Positions 16,035-24,807 of a stretch of 28,519 nt of DNA are shown here, one piece after another. How positions within the stretch are numbered: position 1 is the first letter of the stretch; every line of letters begins with the position of its first letter. The stretch comes from DASQFI01 sp050264575 (GTDB lineage: Bacteria; Acidobacteriota; Vicinamibacteria; Vicinamibacterales; SCN-69-37). Position numbers and translations under genes: made by a program. The stretch is taken from assembly GCA_050264575.1 (NCBI GenBank), contig JBLNGH010000543.1:1-28519 (forward strand). Direction: 5' to 3'. A model generated the notes under the pieces. It searched no databases, was not told the DNA's origin, and was given only the letters and a program-made list of their open reading frames with translations.

Positions 16035-17255
16035 TCATTGGCGCAGTGGTCTGAAGCCCGCGCGAACCTCTTCTGAAAAGAGTTGCGGCTGTTCCCAGGC
16101 GGCAAAGTGGCCGCCTTTGTCGAGTTTGTTGTAGTAAATGAGTTTCGGATAAGCGCGCTCTGTCCAACTCCGCGGTGTTTGGTAGACCTCGTCAGGAAAC
16201 GCGCTCACCGCGACCGGGATGGCGACGTGTTTCGGGGCAAAAAAGGCGAACTTGTTTTCCCAATAAATACGCGCCGAAGAGACCGTCGTGTTCGTCAGCC
16301 AGTACAGCGTGACGTTGTCGAGGACGTCATCTCGCGTAAGCCCCTCAAGCTGACCGTCGAAGACGCGCGCGATGAGCGCGTAACTGCGGGCGTCGTGGTC
16401 GAGGAGCCAGGCGGCAAGCCCGACCGGCGAATCCGCTATCCCGTAAAGCGTCTGCGGGCGGCTCGCCATCTCCTGGGCGTAGCCCACGCCGTGCTTGTAG
16501 AAAAAGTCGAGTTGATCGTACGCATGCGTCTCGTCGGCAGAGAGGCCGGACGGCCGCGGGTTCCCGGTCTGGAGCGCCTTATCGATGTCTGGTGGAACCG
16601 TGAAAGGCCAGTTGAGGTGAATGCCGAGCAATTCCGGAGGCGCCTGCGTAGCCATCACATCCGTGACCATCGCACCCCAATCGCCGCCTTGCGCCGCAAA
16701 TTTTGTGTATCCGAGGCGCTTCATCAGCACGACCCACGCTCGTGCGATGCGTTGCGGATCCCAGCCGGTGCCGGCGGGCTTCCCTGAGAAGCCGTAGCCC
16801 GGCAGCGACGGGATCACGAGGTCAAAAGCGTCCGAAGCACTCCCGCCATGTGCCGTGGGGTTCGTCAGAGGATCGATGATCTTCAGCAACTCGACGATCG
16901 AGCCGGGCCACCCGTGCGTGACGATGAGCGGCATCGCATTGGCATGTTTGGAACGGACGTGGATGAAATGGATGTCCAGCCCGTCAATCTCGGTGGTGAA
17001 TTGCGGCAACGCGTTCAGCCGCGCTTCGAACTTGCGCCAGTCGTAGTCCGTCGCCCAATAGCGCGCGAGTTTCTGGATCGTCGCGAGCTGCACACCCTGT
17101 GATTCATCCGCGACCGTTTCCCTCTCAGGCCACCTGGTCGCGCTGATCCGCCTGCGCAATTCGGTGAGGTCCGCTTCCGGAACATTCACACGAAACGGAC
17201 GAATCGCATCCTTCTCAGCTGCCTCGTTGCGCTGTGATGTAGGGGTTGGGTTCAT
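16035..17255 (-). CDS. Epoxide hydrolase
   Basis: A 406-residue protein with an epoxide-hydrolase N-terminal (EHN) domain, about residues 18-125, ahead of an alpha/beta-hydrolase core, as in microsomal-type enzymes that open epoxides to diols. HGWPGS (114-119) is the oxyanion motif, Asp192 in GGDWGA the nucleophile and His383 in GGHFAAWEQP the base. RWPERETVADESQGVQ is a family hallmark. A GGGAGA site precedes ATG 17255; the open frame further upstream runs through the P460 gene out of frame and is not coding. It lies between a P460 gene and the flavoprotein in a co-directional block. Confidence 0.9.
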   Translation of the reverse strand: MNPTPTSQRNEAAEKDAIRPFRVNVPEADLTELRRRISATRWPERETVADESQGVQLATIQKLARYWATDYDWRKFEARLNALPQFTTEIDGLDIHFIHVRSKHANAMPLIVTHGWPGSIVELLKIIDPLTNPTAHGGSASDAFDLVIPSLPGYGFSGKPAGTGWDPQRIARAWVVLMKRLGYTKFAAQGGDWGAMVTDVMATQAPPELLGIHLNWPFTVPPDIDKALQTGNPRPSGLSADETHAYDQLDFFYKHGVGYAQEMASRPQTLYGIADSPVGLAAWLLDHDARSYALIARVFDGQLEGLTRDDVLDNVTLYWLTNTTVSSARIYWENKFAFFAPKHVAIPVAVSAFPDEVYQTPRSWTERAYPKLIYYNKLDKGGHFAAWEQPQLFSEEVRAGFRPLRQ

Positions 17256-17343
17256 CGTGTTCTCCCTTTCGAATGAGTGCAAGTTCGTGATCTGCGCGTG
17301 GCCGAGTCCCCAGGAACGAACGAGCGCATGAACACGCTCGGTA

Positions 17344-17868
17344 TCAACGGGCGTATTGGGTAAAGACGAGATCGCGAGCCTTGATCGCCTGGTGGCAGGG
17401 AAAGCAGCTCTTGAGCATCGACTCTTCCGCAGGTTTTTCGTCATCGAAGTGCGCGAATCCCCAGCCGCCCGTCGATGCGTATTTCTTCGAGTCCTTGACC
17501 ATGAACTGAACCCCGTTCTTCGGGGGTCCCGCCACGAACGATTGGGCACGGCCAAAGGTTTTGTTGTTTCCCTCCGACGCGTCGTAACTCCAGGCTAATC
17601 GGGCGATGACGGTGCCGTTCGGGAACGGCAGCTTTCCTGCGCGATAGGCCTGGATCGCTGTGTCGTTGCCGAGAATGGCGCGGATATCGTCGAGGCTGCC
17701 TTCCTCGCGAGCGACAGAGATCAACTTCCAGTCGCGGTATCCGGAGGGAATTTTCGTGACGAAGATCGGCGCGGCCTGCTGATCGCCGGGTCGAGATCCG
17801 GCCGCCTTGAAGGCAACAGCGCTGACGAGTATTGGAACCGCAACCGGCAGGACAGCAATCCGCTTCAT
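17344..17868 (-). CDS. Cytochrome P460-family haem protein (CxxCH type)
   Basis: A 174-residue exported protein close to the P460 at 7755: IPSGYRDWKLISVAREEG, DIRAILGNDTAIQAYRAGK, LPFPNG, DSKKYASTGGWGF and the haem motif CFPCHQAIKARD followed by VFTQYAR. The signal segment is MKRIAVLPVAVPILVSAVAF. The start at 17868 is chosen because it gives a normal signal peptide; in-frame ATGs at 17910 and 17925 exist and no start has a strong ribosome site. It leads the epoxide hydrolase, flavoprotein and Dps genes, and is divergent from the response regulators at 18081. Confidence 0.84.
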   Translation of the reverse strand: MKRIAVLPVAVPILVSAVAFKAAGSRPGDQQAAPIFVTKIPSGYRDWKLISVAREEGSLDDIRAILGNDTAIQAYRAGKLPFPNGTVIARLAWSYDASEGNNKTFGRAQSFVAGPPKNGVQFMVKDSKKYASTGGWGFAHFDDEKPAEESMLKSCFPCHQAIKARDLVFTQYAR

Positions 17869-18080
17869 TCGGGAGGCAGCGGGGTAGTTCACTCGCTCGA
17901 GTGGTCTCATGGGGATCTCGAGCATGAAATCAGACCGCGCGACTCCGCATCTATCAGACGAAAGTATCGGATGACACCTTCGTAGCAGTCCGTGCGGCCA
18001 CTGCCGTTCTGCGCAGGATTTGGCCGGGTTGATACCAAGGTCTGATGGACGGCTGAGCCTGGGGCGCGCATCCTCTCGTC

Positions 18081-18464
18081 ATGAACGCGCGTTCGCTGGT
18101 GTGCGTCGTCGACGACGACGAATCGGTACGCGAGTCGTTGCCGGACCTGGTGCGGCAGTTCGGGTTTGCGGCCCGGGCGTTCCCGTCAGCCGAAGCGTTC
18201 CTCGCGTCGGCTGTCGTCAGCGAGACCAGCTGTCTGCTTCTTGACATCGCAATGCCCGGCATGTCCGGACCGGATCTTCAAGGGGAGCTGACACGTCGCG
18301 GGTTGGATATCCCGATCGTGTTCATTACCGCGCAGGCCGACGAAACGATCCGTCCGCGCCTTGCCGGCAGCGGCGCGGCCGCATGCTTGTTTAAGCCATT
18401 CAGCGATGCCGCGTTGATCGCAGCGCTCAATACCGCGCTTTGGGTGCGGGCGGCCGAGCACTGA
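18081..18464 (+). CDS. Response regulator, receiver domain only
   Basis: A 127-residue FixJ/NarL-type receiver without an output domain. The acidic triad is VVDDDES, the phospho-acceptor is Asp in LLLDIAMPGMSG (about residue 55), the Thr is in VFITAQAD and the Lys in CLFKPFSD. Stand-alone receivers often act as phosphate sinks or relay intermediates. It lies 76 bases before the full FixJ-type regulator and upstream of the kinase. No strong ribosome site precedes the ATG. Confidence 0.87.
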   Translation: MNARSLVCVVDDDESVRESLPDLVRQFGFAARAFPSAEAFLASAVVSETSCLLLDIAMPGMSGPDLQGELTRRGLDIPIVFITAQADETIRPRLAGSGAAACLFKPFSDAALIAALNTALWVRAAEH

Positions 18465-18540
18465 AGTTGGCCGATCACGTCGCGCACGGGCATATACTGA
18501 AAGTTGGCCGGACGCCGTCTCTGCGACCGACCTCGTCACC

Positions 18541-19167
18541 ATGCCGGACGTCCCGGCCATTGTCTTCGTCGTCGACGACGACGTCTCCGTACGCGACTCG
18601 CTGGAGCTGCTGATCCGTACGGCGGGGTGGCAGCCCGAAATATTCGCCTCCGCACAGGAATTTCTGGCGCGTCCGCGCCCCACCGTTCCGTGCTGCCTGG
18701 TGCTCGACGTGACGCTGCCGGGGCTGAGCGGCCTCGAGCTGCAAGCGCAACTCGCCGGGCGGACGGAGATGCCGATCATCTTCATCAGCGGTCACGGCGA
18801 CGTGCCCATGACCGTGCAGGCGATGAAGGCAGGGGCGATCGAGTTCCTGACGAAGCCATTCAAAGACCAAGTGCTGCTCGGCGCCATCAGCGGCGCCCTT
18901 GAGCGCAGCCGCGCGGCTCTTCGCAAGGAAGCGGAGATGAGAGGGCTGCGCGACTCGTACTCGTCACTCACCCCCCGCGAACAACAGGTGATGTCGCTGG
19001 TCGTCTCGGGCTTGTTGAACAAGCAGGTCGGCGGCGAGCTCGGCATCAGCGAGATTACGGTCAAGGCTCACCGCGGCCAGGTCATGCGCAAGATGAGGGC
19101 CGACTCGCTTCCTGACCTGGTCACCAAGGCCGCGCGCCTCGGCCTGCGGTCTGCGTCAAACGGTTGA
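18541..19167 (+). CDS. FixJ-family response regulator with LuxR-type HTH
   Basis: A 208-residue two-domain regulator. The receiver has VVDDDVSVRDS, phospho-acceptor Asp in LVLDVTLPGLSG, FISGHGDVPMTV and LTKPFKD. A LuxR/GerE helix-turn-helix follows: LTPREQQVMSLVVSGLLNKQ and ISEITVKAHRGQVMRKM. It presumably binds DNA when phosphorylated by the kinase encoded just downstream. Its target promoters are unknown. Confidence 0.9.
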   Translation: MPDVPAIVFVVDDDVSVRDSLELLIRTAGWQPEIFASAQEFLARPRPTVPCCLVLDVTLPGLSGLELQAQLAGRTEMPIIFISGHGDVPMTVQAMKAGAIEFLTKPFKDQVLLGAISGALERSRAALRKEAEMRGLRDSYSSLTPREQQVMSLVVSGLLNKQVGGELGISEITVKAHRGQVMRKMRADSLPDLVTKAARLGLRSASNG

Positions 19168-19281
19168 CCCAGCCACGACATTTCACGGCTCACTCAACGC
19201 GATTTCAGCTAATCGAGCGTAGAGCGACGACCCTATTGCAGATGCGCTACGCTCTGCAGATACGCGTGGAAGGCGTGCATC

Positions 19282-20805
19282 ATGGCGATAGACGCGGCGA
19301 TAACATTCGATTCTCCTGCTGAGGAACTCACGCAAGCAGAGATCGTAGACAGCATTCCAGGCCTGGTCGCGATGTTGACGCCGGCCGGTGAAGTCGACGT
19401 CGTCAATCGTCCAGTGGTCGAGTACTGCGGTCAGCCGCTGGAGGCAATGAAGCAGTGGGGCACGAACGGTACCGTGCATGGTGACGATCTGCCTCGCGTC
19501 GTTCGAGTCTTCACACAGGCGATCGCGTCCGGCGCGCCCTACGACTTCGAGGCACGCATTCGGCGTTTCGATGGTGTCTACCGCTGGTTTCAAGTTCGCG
19601 GGCTTCCGCTTCGGGATACGAGTGGGCGGATTCTCCGGTGGTACGTGCTCCTCACCGACATCGACGATCGAAAGCGCGCGGAGGTGTTCCTGGCTGAGGG
19701 TCAACGCCTCAGCCAGACGGGCAGCTTTTCCTGGAAAGTCGAGACCGGCGAAATCACATGGTCCGACGAGCTTTATCGCATTTACGGGTTCAAGATCGGC
19801 ATGCCCGTGACGCTCGAACTGATCCGCACTCGTGTCCATCCGGAAGACCTCACGCTGCTGGAGAAAATGGTCGAGCAGGCACGAAACGGCAGGACTGACT
19901 TTGAATGGCAGTACCGGCTGGTGATGCCCGACCACTCGACGAAATACCTCCATGCCGTCGCCCATCCGACATCCGACCAGGACGGGCAGCTCGAGTACAT
20001 CGCAGCCGTGCAGGATGTCACCGCGCGCCGAATATCGGAAGACGCCCTTGCCCGGGCCCGATCGGAGCTGGCGAAGGTTGCCAGAGTCACGAGCCTCGGC
20101 GTGCTGACAGCCTCGATCGCCCATGAGGTTAACCAGCCGCTCTCGGCCATCATCACCAACGCCAGTACGTGCCTTCGGATGCTCGATGCCGATCCTCCGA
20201 ACGTCGCGGGCGCGCGCGAAACCGCGAGGCGGACCATCCGGGACGGCAACCGCGCGTCGGACGTGATCGCGCGGCTGCGTGCCGTGTTCAGCAAGAAGGA
20301 GTTCACGCTCGAGGTGCTGGATCTGAACGAGGTCACACGGGAGATCATCGCGCTGGCGTTGAGCGAACTGCAACGAAACCGCGTCGTGCTCCGGTCGGAG
20401 CTCGCCGGCGATCTCCCGCCCATCACCGGCGATCGGATCCAGCTGCAGGAGGTCATCCTCAACCTGCTCCGCAACGCCGCCGACGCGATGGTTGGTGTCG
20501 ACGACCGCCCGCGGCAGTTGCTGGTCAGGACCGGGCGTGAACACGGTGATCGTGTGCGCGTGACCGTGCGGGATGCCGGCGTGGGCCTCGACCGTCAGAC
20601 CTTGGACAAGCTCTTTGATGCGTTCTACACGACGAAGCACGACGGCATGGGGATGGGGCTCTCCATCAGCCGCTCGATCGTCGAGAGACATCACGGCCGC
20701 ATCTGGGCAGAACCAAATGCCGGGCCGGGTGCCACTTTCTCGTTTTCGATTCCAGTGGAGCCAATACCAACGTCCAATTGCCTGACGCTCGACACCTCTG
20801 ATTGA
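19282..20805 (+). CDS. PAS-domain sensor histidine kinase
   Basis: A 507-residue soluble kinase with two PAS domains (about 20-130 and 145-255; the second of the PAS_3 type with FEWQYRLVMPDHSTKYLHAV). These lead to a HisKA segment with the phospho-accepting His281 in SIAHEVNQPLSAI and an HATPase domain: N box EVILNLLRNAADAM, G1 DAGVGL and G2 GMGMGLSIS. The HEVNQPL form is typical of FixL/DctB-like kinases paired with FixJ-type regulators, matching the gene upstream. No membrane helix is visible, so the signal is probably cytoplasmic. A GGAAGG site precedes the ATG. Confidence 0.9.
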   Translation: MAIDAAITFDSPAEELTQAEIVDSIPGLVAMLTPAGEVDVVNRPVVEYCGQPLEAMKQWGTNGTVHGDDLPRVVRVFTQAIASGAPYDFEARIRRFDGVYRWFQVRGLPLRDTSGRILRWYVLLTDIDDRKRAEVFLAEGQRLSQTGSFSWKVETGEITWSDELYRIYGFKIGMPVTLELIRTRVHPEDLTLLEKMVEQARNGRTDFEWQYRLVMPDHSTKYLHAVAHPTSDQDGQLEYIAAVQDVTARRISEDALARARSELAKVARVTSLGVLTASIAHEVNQPLSAIITNASTCLRMLDADPPNVAGARETARRTIRDGNRASDVIARLRAVFSKKEFTLEVLDLNEVTREIIALALSELQRNRVVLRSELAGDLPPITGDRIQLQEVILNLLRNAADAMVGVDDRPRQLLVRTGREHGDRVRVTVRDAGVGLDRQTLDKLFDAFYTTKHDGMGMGLSISRSIVERHHGRIWAEPNAGPGATFSFSIPVEPIPTSNCLTLDTSD

Positions 20806-20894
20806 GTGAGATCTATCCTGGGACAGCTGCGCGCACGGTCGATGTGTCGCCGCCCACGATATTTCGTGATTTGCACGCTTGACGGAGGTAGGAC

Positions 20895-22283
20895 TTGCCC
20901 CAGGACTTCGATGTCGTCTGTCTGGGTGGCGGCGTCGCCGGAGAGGCGATCGCAGAGGGCCTTCGCGACAGCGGGCTGACGCTCGCCGTCGTCGAGCGGG
21001 AGCTGGTCGGCGGCGAATGCCCGTACTGGGGCTGCATCCCGTCCAAGACCTTGCTTCGTTCCGGTGAAACCCTGGAAGAGGCCGATCGCGCGCGCGCGCT
21101 CGCCGCCTCACGCGTGGACTGGACCGTCGACTTTCCCAAAGTCTCCAGGCGGGTGTTGTGGATGGCGCGCGACCTCGACGACAGCCGGCCCGCCGCCGCC
21201 ATGCAGGCCACCGGGGCGAAGCTCTTTCGAGGCGAGGGGAGACTGACCGATCTGCGGACTGTGGAGGTGGGCGGCGAACAACTCGTCGCGCGCCGCGCCG
21301 TGGTGATCGCCAACGGCAGCACTGCAGCGATTCCACCCATCCCTGGACTGGACACCGTCGAGTACTGGACCAATCGTCAGGCGGCGATTCCGCGGGAATT
21401 GCCGCCCTCACTGGCGATTCTCGGCGGCGGCGCCATCGGCGTCGAATTGGGGCAGGCGTTCGCGCGGCTCGGCTCCACGGTGACGATCATTGAGGCCGGC
21501 CCGTCGTTCCTCGGCTTCGAGGAGCCAGAAGCCGGCGCCGCACTCCGGTCACACCTGGAGGCGGACCGCATCACGCTGATGATCGGCGACCCATGCGTCC
21601 GCGTTGAAAAACACGATCGCTCGGCTGTCGGACTGCGCTTGAAGTCCGGCGCGGTGGTGTCGGCAGATCGATTGCTGGTTGCGACGGGGCGCCGGGCCAA
21701 CGCTGAAGCCTGGCGCGCTGCCGGACTTCCGCAGACGGATCGAGGTTGGCTGAAGGTGGACCCGGCGACGCTCGAAGCGCGCCCGGGCGTGTTCGGCGCC
21801 GGTGACATCACCGGACTCGGCGGGTTCACGCATCTCGCGTACTACCACGGTCAAGTGATTGCGCGACGTTTGCGCGGGATGGACATCAGAGCTGATCACA
21901 TCGCAGTCCCTCGCGTGACATACACCGATCCGGAAGTCGCCTCGGTCGGATTGTCAGAGGCTGCCGCGCGCGCGCGAGGCATCGACGTCATCGTCGCCAG
22001 CGCGGATCCGGCGCTGGTCGCGCGCGGCCAGATCCACGATTTTCACCGGGGCACGCTCAAACTCGTCGCCGACCGTGCGCGGGGCGTGCTGATCGGCGCG
22101 ACGCTCGTCACGCCGCGGGCCGGCGAAATTCTCGGCGAGCTCATCCTGGCGATCAAGCTCGGCACTCCACTCAAGACGCTCGCCGACGTCATCCACCCGT
22201 TCCCGGCGTTCAACCGCGTACTTGGCGGAAGCCTGGACGAGCTCGCGGCGCAGGTAGCGCTGCAAAGCACCTCGCGATCCTGA
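20895..22283 (+). CDS. Pyridine nucleotide-disulfide oxidoreductase (mercuric reductase/lipoamide dehydrogenase-like)
   Basis: A 462-residue flavoprotein with the FAD motif GGGVAGEAIAEGL, the redox-active disulfide ECPYWGCIPSK (Cys42, Cys47), the NAD(P) motif LGGGAIGVELGQAFARLG, the GAGDITGLGGF FAD motif and a dimerisation domain. The C-terminal active-site motif, usually HPTxxE, reads HPFPAFNR: the His is present but the usual Glu is not. No MerA-specific C-terminal cysteine pair or heavy-metal domain is seen, so mercury reduction is unlikely. It starts at TTG 20895 behind an excellent GGAGG site. It leads an operon with the VOC and peroxiredoxin-like genes. Confidence 0.88.
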   Translation: MPQDFDVVCLGGGVAGEAIAEGLRDSGLTLAVVERELVGGECPYWGCIPSKTLLRSGETLEEADRARALAASRVDWTVDFPKVSRRVLWMARDLDDSRPAAAMQATGAKLFRGEGRLTDLRTVEVGGEQLVARRAVVIANGSTAAIPPIPGLDTVEYWTNRQAAIPRELPPSLAILGGGAIGVELGQAFARLGSTVTIIEAGPSFLGFEEPEAGAALRSHLEADRITLMIGDPCVRVEKHDRSAVGLRLKSGAVVSADRLLVATGRRANAEAWRAAGLPQTDRGWLKVDPATLEARPGVFGAGDITGLGGFTHLAYYHGQVIARRLRGMDIRADHIAVPRVTYTDPEVASVGLSEAAARARGIDVIVASADPALVARGQIHDFHRGTLKLVADRARGVLIGATLVTPRAGEILGELILAIKLGTPLKTLADVIHPFPAFNRVLGGSLDELAAQVALQSTSRS

Positions 22284-22313
22284 TTCCACTCACCAACACA
22301 CACGGAGATCACA

Positions 22314-22994
22314 ATGAGCACCACACAGACGAGCAAAGCACAAGCCACGCAAACCTCCACCGCCGCGACCGTCGACCTGAAGCTCGAGGTCGTCGTCATT
22401 CCGGTGTCCGATGTCGATCGCGCCAAAAGCTTCTACCAGGGCTTAGGGTGGCGTGTCGATGGCGATTTCGCCGGCAGAGACAACTGGCGGGGTGTGCAAG
22501 TGACACCTCCCGGTTCGCCATGTTCGATCCACTTCGGTAAGGGGCTCACGACGGCGGCACCCGGGTCAGCCCAGAACTTGTATCTCGTGGTGTCGAACAT
22601 CGAGGCCGCCCGCAAGGAGCTCGCAGCCCGCGGCGCCAATGTCAGTGAAGCATTCCATTTCGACGGCTTCGGTGGACCGCGCGTGGCCGGGCCTGAGCCC
22701 AGCGGCGCCTCCTATGCGACCCTTGCGACGTTCAGCGATCCGGACGGCAACAGCTTTCTGCTCCAGGAGATCACGACGCGGCTTCCCGGACGAGGACTCA
22801 GCAACCTCGACCTCCCGAATCTGACGCAGCTTCTGCGAGAGGCAGAGCAGCACCATGGCGAGTACGAACCGACCGCCCCCAAGCATCACTGGTCGGACTT
22901 CTACGCCGCATACATCGTCGCGCGCGAGCAGGGGAAGATCCCTGACGATGCAGCCAAGGAGGGCGTCCGCAACGTGGAAGCGGCCCGCAAGTGA
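22314..22994 (+). CDS. VOC (glyoxalase-fold) family protein
   Basis: A 226-residue protein. The VOC module covers about residues 22-155: LKLEVVVIPVSDVDRAKSFY, YLVVSNIEAARKELAARG and FSDPDGNSFLLQEI. A C-terminal helical extension of about 70 residues includes EAEQHHGEYEPTAPKHHWSD and YIVAREQGKIPDDA. Related proteins are annotated as glyoxalase/bleomycin-resistance-like; the substrate is unknown. A GGAGATC site precedes the ATG. Its TGA overlaps the GTG of the next gene, so those two are translationally coupled. Confidence 0.85.
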   Translation: MSTTQTSKAQATQTSTAATVDLKLEVVVIPVSDVDRAKSFYQGLGWRVDGDFAGRDNWRGVQVTPPGSPCSIHFGKGLTTAAPGSAQNLYLVVSNIEAARKELAARGANVSEAFHFDGFGGPRVAGPEPSGASYATLATFSDPDGNSFLLQEITTRLPGRGLSNLDLPNLTQLLREAEQHHGEYEPTAPKHHWSDFYAAYIVAREQGKIPDDAAKEGVRNVEAARK

Positions 22995-23587
22995 GAGCCG
23001 ACGTCGTTCCCGGCGCAATCTTTCCCGACTACGAGCTGTCGGACCATCGCGGCGCGCGACGCAAGCTCTCGGAGTTGCAGGGAGCCGATCCACTCGTGCT
23101 GGTGCTTTCCCGCGGAGGTTTCTGTCCAAAGGAACGGAGACAACACGAAGGGCTCCTGCAACTCCATCGCGAAATGCTGGTCGGCTACTGCCGTCTCGTC
23201 ACCATCTCGACCGACAATCTGCTCGAGACGAATGAATTCCGCAACGGCGTCGGCGCCCAGTGGACGTTTCTCTCGGACCCGGGCCGCCAGCTGCAGAAGG
23301 ATCTCGACATCGCGGAATACACCGACCCGCATCACAACCCGATGATCCCGCACACGCTGGTCCTCGAGCCGGGGCTGCGTGTCTACAAGATCTACAACGG
23401 GTACTGGTTCTTCGGCCGGCCGACGGTGGAGGAACTGCGCCTCGATCTGCGCGCGGTGTTGCAGCGCTGCCGTCCCGATTGGGACATCAGCAGCGCAAAG
23501 CAGCGGGACGCGTGGGCGAAGGGCGACAAGGCGGGTTTCCATCCGTACGGAAAAACGCAGGCGCAGGAGTTCGCCGAGCAGGATTGA
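22991..23587 (+). CDS. AhpC/TSA-family peroxiredoxin-like protein
   Basis: A 198-residue thioredoxin-fold protein. The DYELSDHRGARRKLSEL opening and the active site SRGGFCPKERRQ place it among AhpC/TSA-like redoxins with a single peroxidatic-type Cys; no CxxC is present. It probably reduces peroxides with a thiol or flavoprotein partner, perhaps the oxidoreductase two genes upstream. It starts at a GTG that overlaps the VOC stop (GTGA). Confidence 0.82.
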   Translation: MRADVVPGAIFPDYELSDHRGARRKLSELQGADPLVLVLSRGGFCPKERRQHEGLLQLHREMLVGYCRLVTISTDNLLETNEFRNGVGAQWTFLSDPGRQLQKDLDIAEYTDPHHNPMIPHTLVLEPGLRVYKIYNGYWFFGRPTVEELRLDLRAVLQRCRPDWDISSAKQRDAWAKGDKAGFHPYGKTQAQEFAEQD

Positions 23588-23652
23588 CCTGCTCGGCGTC
23601 GCGTCGAACCTCTTGAAATGACCCTCCCGATGACGACAGTCGCGATGCGGAT

Positions 23653-24492
23653 TTAGGCGACCTGCCGTTTGCTTTGCTGGCAGAACGCGAGCAAGTCGCG
23701 GTTGACGAGGTCGGCATGCGTGGCGGTGAGGCCGTGCGGCAGCCCCGGATAGTAGATTTCCACCGCCCCCTTGATCAGCTTGGCTGACCTCTTCGCCGAA
23801 TCCTTGACGGGCACGATCTGGTCGTCCTCGCCGTGCATGACCAGGGTCGGGATGTCGAACTTCTTGAGGTCTTCGGTGAAGTCGGTTTCAGAAAAGGCCT
23901 TGATGCTGTCGTACGCGTTCTTGAGGCCGGCCTGCATGCTCCAGAGCCAGAACTGATCCAGCGTGCCCTGGGACACCTGCGCACCTGGTCTGTTGGCGCC
24001 AAAAAACGGGGAAGCGAAGTCCCTGTAGGCCTGCGAGCGGTCCTTGGCCAAGGCGTTCCGCAGGTTGTCGAAGAGTTCGATCGGGAGTCCTTCCGGATTG
24101 GCCGCGGATTTCAACATCAGCGGCGGTACGGCCGCGATGAGGACCGCCCGGACCAGACGCTTCGTGCCGTATCGTCCAATGTAGCGCGCGACCTCTCCGC
24201 CGCCGGTCGAGTGGCCGACCATCGTGATCTCCTTGAGATCCAAGGCGTCGATCAGCGCGGCCAGGTCGTCGGCATACCCGTCCATGTCGTTTCCAGACCA
24301 GGCCTGGCTGGATCGCCCATGACCGCGACGATCGTGGGCGACGACCCGGAACCCGTGCTCCGCGAGGAACATCATCTGGCCGTCCCACATATCGGCGTTC
24401 AGGGGCCATCCGTGCGAGAGGGTGACGACCGGGCCCTTGCCCCAGTCTTTGTAGTAAATCGTCGTGCCATCTTTCACTGTGATCGTGCTCAT
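23653..24492 (-). CDS. Alpha/beta hydrolase, non-haem chloroperoxidase/esterase-like
   Basis: A 279-residue alpha/beta-hydrolase of the cofactor-free haloperoxidase/arylesterase type. HGWP is at 27-30, DRRGHGRSSQ follows, the nucleophile elbow GHSTGGGE has Ser95, the acid is in MHGEDDQIVPV, and the His is in PGLPHGLTATH. In vivo these act mainly as esterases or perhydrolases. The ATG at 24492 follows an AGGAGA site. Promoter P5 lies about 70 bases upstream, so it is another candidate member of the ECF41-like regulon. It is convergent with the peroxiredoxin operon. Confidence 0.88.
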   Translation of the reverse strand: MSTITVKDGTTIYYKDWGKGPVVTLSHGWPLNADMWDGQMMFLAEHGFRVVAHDRRGHGRSSQAWSGNDMDGYADDLAALIDALDLKEITMVGHSTGGGEVARYIGRYGTKRLVRAVLIAAVPPLMLKSAANPEGLPIELFDNLRNALAKDRSQAYRDFASPFFGANRPGAQVSQGTLDQFWLWSMQAGLKNAYDSIKAFSETDFTEDLKKFDIPTLVMHGEDDQIVPVKDSAKRSAKLIKGAVEIYYPGLPHGLTATHADLVNRDLLAFCQQSKRQVA

Positions 24493-24563
24493 GTGTCTGT
24501 CTCCTGAATGATCTGCCTGCAAGCGGGATGCTTGCAGTTGGCGCGGTCCCGTGTATTCGTGAA

Positions 24564-24590
24564 GACCGCGGATCACGCCTGGATGTGACA
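24564..24590 (-). promoter_or_regulatory. ECF41-like promoter P5 (TGTCACA-N15-CGGTC)
   Basis: Minus strand: TGTCACA at 24590-24584, 15-base spacer, CGGTC at 24568-24564, facing the haloperoxidase-like gene. The following bases TTCACGAATACAC nearly repeat those after P3 (CTCACGAGTACAC). Confidence 0.7.
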
Positions 24591-24681
24591 GCCGTGGCGA
24601 GAACGAAGTCGATGGAGGCTCGCTAATGAGGTGCCGTGACTCATGTCACAGAACAGCGGCTGCTCATCCTTTGCCTAACCA

Positions 24682-24722
24682 GATCTCGTGAGATCCGTTC
24701 GCCCTGTTCTCTAAGGAACAGG
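24682..24722. promoter_or_regulatory. Two inverted repeats upstream of sigma gene 2
   Basis: GATCTC-GT-GAGATC (24682-24695) and CCTGTTC-TCTAAG-GAACAGG (24703-24722) are both perfect dyads. They lie 85-125 bases before the sigma ATG. They could be operators or, for the second, an RNA hairpin; no T-run follows. Confidence 0.4.
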
Positions 24723-24807
24723 CGCTTGGCATGCCTTCCGATAGCATCGACGTCGCCCTATCTCCGTCCGTCAGCATACGTTGGACCAAAACGCAAAGGG
24801 GACCGGC

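Larger units (their letters stand above)
24493..24807. other. Intergenic region, 315 bp, with P5 and inverted repeats
   Basis: No gene was found. It holds promoter P5, a plus-strand TGTCACA at 24644-24650 that lacks the CGGTC partner (ATCCT is in its place), and two inverted repeats upstream of the second sigma gene. Confidence 0.6.

Noticed and set aside
18463..18512. Imperfect direct repeat CTGAAGTTGGCCG / CTGAAAGTTGGCCG between the two response regulators
   Set aside because: Only two short copies, without a known binding factor; probably chance or a small duplication.
19183..21411. Long open frame (about 740 codons) on the minus strand
   Set aside because: It runs antisense across the histidine kinase and the flavin oxidoreductase, which have clear domains. 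The translation is Arg/His-rich and matches no family; it is a GC-bias artefact.
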